A stretch of 53,592 bases of DNA. Origin: Planctomycetaceae bacterium. Its GTDB lineage: Bacteria; Planctomycetota; Phycisphaerae; Phycisphaerales; SM1A02. The position numbers and the translations under genes were made by a program. Under the pieces are notes generated by a model that worked only from the letters and a program-made list of their open reading frames with translations, had not been told where the DNA came from and ran no database searches. The stretch lies in contig CANLMX010000011.1 in NCBI GenBank assembly GCA_947492385.1, forward strand, positions 1-53,592, written 5' to 3'. Of the stretch, positions 16,482 to 22,415 are shown in pieces (the stretch's first letter is position 1; each line of letters opens with the position of its first letter).

Positions 16482-17604
16482 TGCGCCGCGCGAACTCGTC
16501 CATGAAGGTCGCCAGCAGTTCGCATCCCTTCGCGGGGAACGCGTTGTAGACGCACGCGCGGATGCCACCCCACTCGCGGTGGCCGCGCAGGCCGCACAGG
16601 CCCTCGCGCTCGCTCTCCGCCACGAAGCGGTCGACCAGCGCGTCGCTCGGCAGCTGGAAGCTGATCGACATGTCGCTGCGGCAGTCCGCGCGCATCGACG
16701 GTCGGTAGAAGCCGCCGCTGCGGTCGATCGAGGCGTAGATGTGGGCCGCCTTGGCGCGGTTGCGCGGCCCGAAGGCCGCCGGGCCCCCGTGGTCGGCGAT
16801 CCACTTCGCCATCAGGCCGATCACGCGGACGCCGAAGGTGGGCGGCGTGTTGGGGCGCGACTCGGTGCGCGCGAAATGCGCGTAGCTCAGCATCGGTGGC
16901 AGCGAGCGGTCGGCGCGCTCGAGCAACGACCGGCGCACCAGCACCATGGTGATGCCGCTGGCACCGAGGTTCTTCTGGCCGCTCGCGAACACCAGGTCAT
17001 GGGCGGCGAGGTCGTACTCCCGCGAGAAGATGTCGCTGGTGGCGTCGCAGAAGAGGGGGGCTGCCACCCGGGGCGGGCGGGCGAACTGCGTGCCTTCGAC
17101 CGTGTTGTTCGAGCAATAGCTCAGGTAGGCGGCGCCCGAGCAATCGGAGATCTCGCCGTCGGCAGGCACGTGGTCGTACCGGCACGCCGTGCCGTCGAAG
17201 GCCTTGCGCACGCGCCGCACGCACGACGTCTCATGCTCGCCCTTGTGGGCCCACAAGCCGGTGTCGGCGAACGCCACCCAGCCGTCCTTGGGCACGAAGT
17301 TCATCGCCATCAGCGAGAACTGCTGCATCGATCCGCCCGGCAGGAACAGCGTGGCCCATTCGTCCCCGAGACCCGAGCAGGCGTCGACGGCCTGGAACGC
17401 CTCGGCCAGCAGCCGGTCGTACGCCGCGCCGCGGTGGCTCTGCTCGAGGAGACCGATGCCCGTCCCGAACAGGTCGAACATCTCCTCGCGAAGCTGGCCG
17501 AGGACCGACTCGGGCATCGCGGCGGGACCGGCCGAGAAGTTGTAGACCCGCCCGACGGAGGGGGTGGCGGGCGGTTCCGGAACGGCGGAGACGGCGTGGG
17601 GCAT
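16474..17604 (-). CDS. serC: Phosphoserine aminotransferase
   Basis: 376 residues, fold-type I PLP enzyme. It opens with YNFSAGPAAMPESVL, the conserved start of SerC, then LEQSHRGAAY, FLPGGSMQQFSLMAMNF and SNNTVEGTQF. The PLP lysine is in FASGQKNLGASG. The C-terminus has HREWGGIRACVYNAFP. It transaminates 3-phosphohydroxypyruvate to phosphoserine in serine synthesis and can act in vitamin B6 synthesis. AGGAG lies 10 nt before the ATG, and TACGAT further upstream could be the -10. A membrane-protein gene overlaps its 3' end; serA and serB are not in the window. Confidence 0.95.
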   Translation of the reverse strand: MPHAVSAVPEPPATPSVGRVYNFSAGPAAMPESVLGQLREEMFDLFGTGIGLLEQSHRGAAYDRLLAEAFQAVDACSGLGDEWATLFLPGGSMQQFSLMAMNFVPKDGWVAFADTGLWAHKGEHETSCVRRVRKAFDGTACRYDHVPADGEISDCSGAAYLSYCSNNTVEGTQFARPPRVAAPLFCDATSDIFSREYDLAAHDLVFASGQKNLGASGITMVLVRRSLLERADRSLPPMLSYAHFARTESRPNTPPTFGVRVIGLMAKWIADHGGPAAFGPRNRAKAAHIYASIDRSGGFYRPSMRADCRSDMSISFQLPSDALVDRFVAESEREGLCGLRGHREWGGIRACVYNAFPAKGCELLATFMDEFARRNG

Positions 17605-17938
17605 TGAGGCGCTCCTGAGGCGAAACAAGGAATCGTAGGGCAGGCGCTGGATCGCCACGGCGAGGCTTCGGGACTCATAACCCGAGCCCCTGCAGCCCGA
17701 TGTGCGCGAACAAACGCACCCTGAACCCCCGGAGCCCCGGGGCGACACGCGGGATCGTCGGCTTCGAATGCAATTTCCCGTGGAGTTTGGCCTTGACCCG
17801 CCCGAAAGTCGCGGCACATTGGAGACGTGGATCGTGGTCCGTTGCTGGATCACGCGGAGCGCGGGAACAAGGGAATACGAACGGGTACGACCTGAGCGCG
17901 TGAACTCAGGTCGTGTAGTTCCCTGCGGTGGTTCCCCA
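17605..17938. other. Divergent intergenic region serC / ECF sigma factor
   Basis: 334 nt without a convincing gene. It holds the serC leader (Shine-Dalgarno and TACGAT on the minus strand). On the plus strand there are a weak TTGACC-N16-CACATT (17793-17820), a TACGAA hexamer (17876-17881) and a strong hairpin at 17886-17915 close to the sigma-factor start. Confidence 0.5.
17886..17915 (+). promoter_or_regulatory. Perfect 10-bp inverted repeat upstream of the sigma factor
   Basis: ACGACCTGAG (17887-17896) and CTCAGGTCGT (17905-17914) pair perfectly around an 8-nt loop, with a T-G pair extending the stem. It lies 23 nt before the sigma-factor ATG and has no T-run, so it is not a terminator. 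An operator or a 5'-end mRNA hairpin is possible; the upstream TACGAA would put +1 at its base. Confidence 0.5.
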
Positions 17939-18526
17939 ATGCCTGCCCTGCCAAACAAGAACAATCCGCCCCAACCGTCTTTGCCTGAGTTGTTCGAGGG
18001 CATCTATGCGCGGCTCAAAGAGCTGTCATCGATGTTCATGCGGCACCAGCCGGTGGGGCACACCCTCCAGCCCACCGCCATCGTGCACGAGGCGTTCGTC
18101 AAGCTCGCAGAGCGTGACATCGAGGAGTTCGAGGGCGAAGAGCACTTCTTCGCGACCGCGGCGACGGTGCTCCGAAGCGTCCTGGTCGACCATGCGCGCC
18201 GGCGCCGCAGCAAGAAGCGCGGCGGCGGGAAGCGCCATGCGGACGTGGCCTCCTTCGAGCCCGCGGATGCCGGTGCGGACGTCGCGGGAGTCCTCGAATT
18301 CGAGGATGCGCTCGCGACCCTCGCCAAGATCGACGCGCGGAGCGCGAAGGTCGCCGAGCTGCGCGTGTTCGGCGGCCTGTCGATGGAACATGTCGCGCGC
18401 CTGAACGGAACCAGCATCCCGACGGCGGAGCGCGACTGGCGCTTCGCGCGGGCGTTCCTCGAGAAGCAGTACGGCCGCGCTTCGAGCGCGGCCTCGCTGG
18501 CCGCGAATGCCACGGAGGCCGCGTGA
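17939..18526 (+). CDS. ECF-type RNA polymerase sigma factor (TIGR02999-like)
   Basis: 195 residues. Region 2 includes HTLQPTAIVHEAFVKLAERD, HFFATAATVLRSVLVDHARR and a basic segment RRRSKKRGGGKRH, the signature of a large planctomycete/acidobacterial ECF-like group. Region 4 contains a helix-turn-helix (LSMEHVARLNGTSIPTAERDWRFARAFL). No anti-sigma factor is adjacent. Instead the 3' end overlaps a Ser/Thr kinase gene as GTGA. This pairing is common in planctomycetes and suggests the kinase modulates the sigma factor or its pathway. The ATG start is chosen because sequence upstream loses similarity and contains the hairpin. Confidence 0.88.
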   Translation: MPALPNKNNPPQPSLPELFEGIYARLKELSSMFMRHQPVGHTLQPTAIVHEAFVKLAERDIEEFEGEEHFFATAATVLRSVLVDHARRRRSKKRGGGKRHADVASFEPADAGADVAGVLEFEDALATLAKIDARSAKVAELRVFGGLSMEHVARLNGTSIPTAERDWRFARAFLEKQYGRASSAASLAANATEAA

Positions 18527-19566
18527 GCGCAGCGCCCGCCGAGCGCTGGACAACCGTTCGACGCGTCTTCGACGCGGCCGTGGAGCTCCCGCGCGAGCAG
18601 CGCGACGAATTCCTCGCCGAGGCCGGCCTCGATGCCGACACGCGCGATGAAGTCCGGATGCTGCTCGACGCGAGCGACTCGGCCATGGACCTGCCGGCCG
18701 ACCGTGCGCCGACCCCCGCCTCGACCGTGCCCGAGCGGATGCCCGAGGTGCTCGGCTACCGGCTCGTCCGCCGGCTGGCTCACGGTGGCTCAAGCCGCGT
18801 CTTCGAGGCCGAGAGCCTGGAGAACGGCCGCACCGTGGCCGTGAAGGTGATCAACTCGTGCGCATCTTCCTCGGGACTGCACCGGTTCCGCCAGGAGTGC
18901 CGGGTGCTCTCGCGGCTCAAGCACCCGGGAATCGTGCAGCTGTTCGAGACCGGGCACACGCCCGATGGCCACGTGTACCTGGCGATGGAGTTCGTCCGTG
19001 GCCGATGCATCGACGCGTGGGCGTCGGCGGAACCCGCCACGATCGCGCAGCGCACGTACGCGATGATCGAAGTGCTCGCCGCGTTGGCGCACGCCCACGC
19101 GGCGGGAGTCGTCCACCGCGACATCAAGCCCCACAACATCCTCGTCGAGGACTCGGGGCGCGTGCGCCTGGTCGACTTCGGCGTGGCCCGCCTGCATCGC
19201 GACGATGGCCAGCGCACGGGGTTCCATACCGAGACCGGCAACCTCGTCGGCACGTTCGCGTACATGAGCCCGGAGCAGGCCGACGGCAAGTCGGGCCGGA
19301 TCGGCCCTGCCACGGACGTCTACCAGTGCGCGGTGGTGCTGTACGAACTGCTGACCGGCCGCCTGCCGTACGAAATCGAGGATCGCGGAGCGATGGCGCT
19401 GCTGAAGGCGATCCTGTTCGATCGGCGCGTCCCGGCATGCGAGGCGAACCCGCTGCTCGACGAGCGGCTTGCCGCCGTCATCGACCGCGCGCTTGCGCGC
19501 GACCCGGCCGAGCGGCCCCAGTCGGCGACGTTGTTTGCCGACCAGCTGTCCGCCGCGGTCTCCTGA
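18523..19566 (+). CDS. Ser/Thr protein kinase (Hanks type)
   Basis: 347 residues. Residues 1-70 form an acidic helical N-terminus often found in planctomycete kinases paired with sigma factors. The kinase domain spans about 79-345: a degenerate Gly loop LAHGGSSRVFEA, VAVKV (Lys108), HRDIKPHNIL (catalytic Asp200, Asn205), VDFGVARL (DFG 218-220), GTFAYMSPEQ and DVYQCAVVLYELLTGR. All catalytic residues are present. Unlike most relatives it ends right after the kinase fold, with no transmembrane helix, TPR or WD40 tail, so it should be cytosolic. The GTG start overlaps the sigma-factor stop, so production of the two is coupled. Confidence 0.9.
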   Translation: MSAAPAERWTTVRRVFDAAVELPREQRDEFLAEAGLDADTRDEVRMLLDASDSAMDLPADRAPTPASTVPERMPEVLGYRLVRRLAHGGSSRVFEAESLENGRTVAVKVINSCASSSGLHRFRQECRVLSRLKHPGIVQLFETGHTPDGHVYLAMEFVRGRCIDAWASAEPATIAQRTYAMIEVLAALAHAHAAGVVHRDIKPHNILVEDSGRVRLVDFGVARLHRDDGQRTGFHTETGNLVGTFAYMSPEQADGKSGRIGPATDVYQCAVVLYELLTGRLPYEIEDRGAMALLKAILFDRRVPACEANPLLDERLAAVIDRALARDPAERPQSATLFADQLSAAVS

Positions 19567-19571
19567 GTCGT

Positions 19572-20075
19572 TCAGGCCGGCTGGACACACGCACCGACGG
19601 CATTCGGACCGAACCGAACCACGCACGGGCCCGACTCCGTCGAGGCCTGCAGCAGGTAGCGGCCGGGAGCGATCACCATCGGCGTCATCGACGCGTCGCG
19701 TGCGCACAGGTCCGGGATCACGGCTCGACCGAATGCATCGAGCAGGCAGGCGTCCGCGGCATCCCGGACGCACATCGCCCATGCGTCGATCGCCAAGGCG
19801 CGGATGCCCCCGATGAGCAGGTCGATCTCGAGGTTGGCGCGGTCCGGCCCCACCAACGCGGCTTCGAGGCCGCTGGGTCCGAAGTCGACACGGACGGCGG
19901 CGTTCGATCGGGGTGAACGGACGACGAACCGGCGCGCAACCTCGTCGATGTGGAGCAGCTCGCGGCGAACGACGGTGACGCCATCGACCAGGATCGAGGC
20001 CTCTGCCGCCACGAACGCAAGGCGCGAGTGCGACAAGGGATCGAAGTTGGACCAGGCGGCGACGGTCACGGACAT
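19572..20075 (-). CDS. Hypothetical protein beside the peptide-export cluster
   Basis: 167 residues with no recognised family, signal peptide or membrane segment. The sequence looks beta-rich and globular: EASILVDGVTVVRREL, RRFVVRSPRSNAAVRVDFG, ANLEIDLLIGGIRALAID, then PMVIAPGRYLLQASTESG near the C-terminus, with four Cys in the second half. The ATG at 20075 overlaps the end of a possible upstream 57-codon reading frame as ATATGTCCGTGA. It converges with the kinase gene five nucleotides away. Position between the kinase and the peptide gene leaves open a link to either, for example immunity or regulation, but nothing in the sequence shows this. Confidence 0.5.
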   Translation of the reverse strand: MSVTVAAWSNFDPLSHSRLAFVAAEASILVDGVTVVRRELLHIDEVARRFVVRSPRSNAAVRVDFGPSGLEAALVGPDRANLEIDLLIGGIRALAIDAWAMCVRDAADACLLDAFGRAVIPDLCARDASMTPMVIAPGRYLLQASTESGPCVVRFGPNAVGACVQPA

Positions 20076-20287
20076 ATGAACGCCAACTGAACCGTCCGCC
20101 CATCATGGTTCGCCGCGAATTCTTCCACCATCGAGACGTTATCGGCGGCTGCACAGCCATCACCCCCGCCGGAATCGCGCAGGATTCCGTGATGGGCGGT
20201 GGGCGGAACGTGCGTCTTCATCCATGGGAACAGGTGCATTCCGTCCACTCCCTTCGCGCGCCTGGCAGGGCCGCGGAGAAACAGATG

Positions 20288-20325
20288 CCCCTTGGAGTCA
20301 CGCCTCCAAGGGGTTTTTCTTCTTC
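20288..20325 (+). terminator. Strong intrinsic terminator on the plus strand
   Basis: CCCCTTGGAG (20288-20297) pairs perfectly with CTCCAAGGGG (20304-20313) around TCACGC and is followed by TTTTTCTTCTT. It is the most canonical terminator in the window, yet no plus-strand gene is annotated directly upstream, so it may end a small RNA or insulate the peptide gene from kinase-operon read-through. Confidence 0.85.
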
Positions 20326-20433
20326 CCGGTCCGAAATGCCGGGGGAATCCGAGAAGGGTTCCTTGCGGAGGTGCCGATTCCAATCGAAGATCGTGTTCGC
20401 CGCCAGCGGCTCGCACGATCGTTTGGTTGCCAC

Positions 20434-20439
20434 TATCGT
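20434..20439 (+). promoter_or_regulatory. -10 element TATCGT of the peptide gene
   Basis: TATCGT ends 7 nt before the ATG at 20447, matching the leaderless geometry of other genes here. No clear -35 is visible. Confidence 0.45.
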
Positions 20440-20446
20440 CGGCCGC

Positions 20447-20626
20447 ATGGCCAAGAATCAAAGGAAGCCCATGACCAACAGCAAGAAGCTCACTGCCGCC
20501 GACCTCGCCAAGGTGCAGGGCGGGAAGATCTCCAAGTCGACCGCGGCACGGGTGCCGACCGCCGCCAAGGGCCGCGCCGCAGGATCGGCCGCCAAGGCCA
20601 CCAACCTCGGCACGAAGCGTCGCTGA
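20447..20626 (+). CDS. Candidate double-glycine-leader secreted peptide precursor
   Basis: 59 residues if started at the ATG placed 7 nt after a TATCGT -10. A second in-frame ATG at 20471, after AAAGGA, gives 51 residues and is a serious alternative. The leader ends KKLTAADLAKVQGG. Counting back from the cleavage site it has Gly-1, Gly-2, Val-4, Leu-7, Asp-8 and Leu-12, the full consensus recognised by C39 peptidases. The predicted 33-residue core starts KISKSTAARV and ends NLGTKRR. It has five Lys, four Arg, no acidic residues, no Cys and nine Ala, so it is strongly cationic and unlikely to be disulfide- or lanthionine-bridged. The matching C39 exporter lies in the convergent operon 20 nt away. 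A bacteriocin-like or signalling role is inference. Confidence 0.7.
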   Translation: MAKNQRKPMTNSKKLTAADLAKVQGGKISKSTAARVPTAAKGRAAGSAAKATNLGTKRR

Positions 20627-20645
20627 CGGCTCGTTCCAGCTCACA

Positions 20646-22415
20646 TCACCCGGCCCCCGGCGCGGATGCGCCGGGGGTCGTGCGTTCGGCCTCGAGCAAG
20701 GGCGGGATCTCGAGGAACGCGTCGGGATCGCTTCCGGGGTCGCCGGCTTCCGGGGCGGGAAGCGGGATGTCGGACTCGATCGAGAGACCGGCCCTGCCCG
20801 GGAGCAACCCTGACGCGTCGGCGAGGTCGAGCAGCGCAAGCTGGTAGCCGACTTCTGCCATCGCCTGGGCGCGCTGTGCCTCGGTGAGCTGCATGAGCGA
20901 CTGCGTGAGATCCGTGATGGTCGCAAAGCGCCGCTCGTAGAGCGTTCGCACGCCGTCGTAGGCGCGGGTCGCGAGGTCCACGCCCTGCCGCGTCGAGACC
21001 ATGGCCTGCCAGCCCGTGCCGGTCCGGGAGACGGCATCGAAGACCTCCCGCGTGATCGTCTGCCGGCGGTCCTGGCTGGTGGCGAGTTCCTTGAGCCTGC
21101 GGTAGAGGGCCATGCGGAGATCCGCCTTCGCGGCTTCGTTCCCGAGCGGGATCTCAAGGCGCAGGCCCGTGTTGAACGAGAACACCGTCGATGCGTCCGC
21201 GCCCGTATCGGTGACGGCGCCGCCGAGCGATTGTCCGAAGCCGACCGGCGCCACGGTGCCGAAGGCGTCGAGCCTGGGCAGCAGCCCGTTCTGCGCCACC
21301 TGGATGCCGAGCGTGGACTCGGCGATCGCGAGCTCCGCCTCCATCATGTCGCTCCGCTGGCGAAGGGCCGTCTCGAGCACCGCCTGTGCGACGAAGCGGT
21401 ACTGGCGGTCCTCGGGCGGGGAGGAGAATCCGAGCACGACGGAGTCGTCGAGGGGCACGTCCTGCCGGTTCATCGCCTGCTTCAATTCGCGCGAGCGGGA
21501 CCGGAACAGCTCGCTGGCCGCGATCACGTCGTCGACCTGGCTGACGGCGAGGTAGCGCGCCTTGATGACCTCGGTGGTGGCCGCCATGCGCGACTGCGCG
21601 AGCCGCTCGGCCACGGCCACCTGCTCGACCGCGCGGCGATATCCGTCCACGGCGATGTCGAAGGCCCGCCGCGCGCCGTATGCGCGCCAGTACGCGCGCT
21701 CGGCGTCTGCTAGCAGGCGGTGCACCATCAGGCGCGTGCGAACCTCGACGCGCCGCTGGCCGAACTCGGCGACGAGGATGCTCGACTCGTTCACCAACCG
21801 GCCGCCGCCGCGCAGGAGCGGCTGGTTGAGGGAGACGCGCGGCACGCTCTGGTAACCGTTGCTGTCGTTCGGGACCAGGCTCGGGAACTGGTCATCGAAG
21901 TACATCAGCCGCCAGTCGACGTCGAGCTGTCCGCCGTCGGCGAGCGGGATGTTCAGGTTCGGGCGGACCTCGGCGTTCCAGATCTCGGCCTGGAGCGGCG
22001 GAGCGAAGTTCACGTTCCGGCCGCCTTCGGCGCCGACCCCGAAGGTCCACTCGAACTTCGCGCGCTCCCGGAGGACGCGCTCATTGGCGATGGCCGGATC
22101 GATGCGAACCACCTTGATGCCCAGGTTGTTCTCGAGCGTGGCCGCACGCACGGCAGCGAGGTCCACCTCGAGGCCGCGCTGGCCGGGCTGCAGGGCGGCA
22201 AGTTCCTCCGGCGTCGGGGGCGCGACGATCGACGACGCGAGCGGGCCCGACTCGCCGAGGCGCGCGACGTCACCCGCCTCCATCGAGGAGAGGCGGTGCG
22301 CCACGTCGTCGGACAGGATGCCCTGGCGCTGGTACGGCGAGTCGCAGCCCACGAGCAGGGCCGCGACCACGGCGGGTGCGCATGCGGACGCGGCCCGGGC
22401 GCAGCGCTCGCTCAT
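20646..22415 (-). CDS. TolC-like outer-membrane channel of the peptide exporter
   Basis: 589 residues. The signal ends AALLVGCDS, a good lipobox. Long amphipathic helices follow, including AERAYWRAYGARRAFDIAVD and VAVERLAQSR-type segments, and later TRAYDGVRTLYERRFATITD and LTEAQRAQAMAEVGYQLALL, the paired helical repeats of outer-membrane efflux proteins. The N-terminal 140 residues and a Pro/Glu-rich C-terminal tail (from about 555) are extra relative to classical TolC. It starts in a 4-nt overlap with the ABC gene upstream, so it is the dedicated channel of this export system, allowing one-step release outside the cell. Confidence 0.85.
   Translation of the reverse strand: MSERCARAASACAPAVVAALLVGCDSPYQRQGILSDDVAHRLSSMEAGDVARLGESGPLASSIVAPPTPEELAALQPGQRGLEVDLAAVRAATLENNLGIKVVRIDPAIANERVLRERAKFEWTFGVGAEGGRNVNFAPPLQAEIWNAEVRPNLNIPLADGGQLDVDWRLMYFDDQFPSLVPNDSNGYQSVPRVSLNQPLLRGGGRLVNESSILVAEFGQRRVEVRTRLMVHRLLADAERAYWRAYGARRAFDIAVDGYRRAVEQVAVAERLAQSRMAATTEVIKARYLAVSQVDDVIAASELFRSRSRELKQAMNRQDVPLDDSVVLGFSSPPEDRQYRFVAQAVLETALRQRSDMMEAELAIAESTLGIQVAQNGLLPRLDAFGTVAPVGFGQSLGGAVTDTGADASTVFSFNTGLRLEIPLGNEAAKADLRMALYRRLKELATSQDRRQTITREVFDAVSRTGTGWQAMVSTRQGVDLATRAYDGVRTLYERRFATITDLTQSLMQLTEAQRAQAMAEVGYQLALLDLADASGLLPGRAGLSIESDIPLPAPEAGDPGSDPDAFLEIPPLLEAERTTPGASAPGAG
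20654..20677. terminator. 10-bp hairpin at the convergent ends of peptide and channel genes
   Basis: CCCCCGGCGC-GGAT-GCGCCGGGGG is perfectly paired and lies within the last codons of the channel gene, just past the peptide gene stop. There is no U-tract. It could stop or stabilise transcripts from both directions. Confidence 0.45.

Larger units (their letters stand above)
20076..20446. other. Structured, lower-GC intergenic region before the peptide gene
   Basis: About 370 nt, lower in GC than its surroundings. It holds a nested inverted repeat at 20157-20195 (CCATCAC/GTGATGG enclosing GGAATC/GATTCC), a plus-strand intrinsic terminator at 20288-20318, and the promoter of the peptide gene. 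A minus-strand frame of 57 codons (20239 to 20066) begins after GGGAG but has weak GC3 bias, so I do not call it a gene. Confidence 0.45.

Noticed and set aside
17793-17829. TTGACC-N16-CACATT as promoter with a GTG start at 17827
   Set aside because: The GTG is out of frame with the sigma factor and the -10 lacks its first T; too weak to call.
20066-20239. 57-codon minus-strand frame with a GGGAG before its ATG, overlapping the start of the 167-residue gene
   Set aside because: GC3 is well below that of real genes here and no family or leader motif is seen. Kept only as a remark in the intergenic entry.
20105-20446. Extension of the peptide gene upstream to an ATG at 20105 (173 codons)
   Set aside because: It would run through the intrinsic terminator at 20288, and the composition is unlike the peptide; the promoter lies downstream of it.
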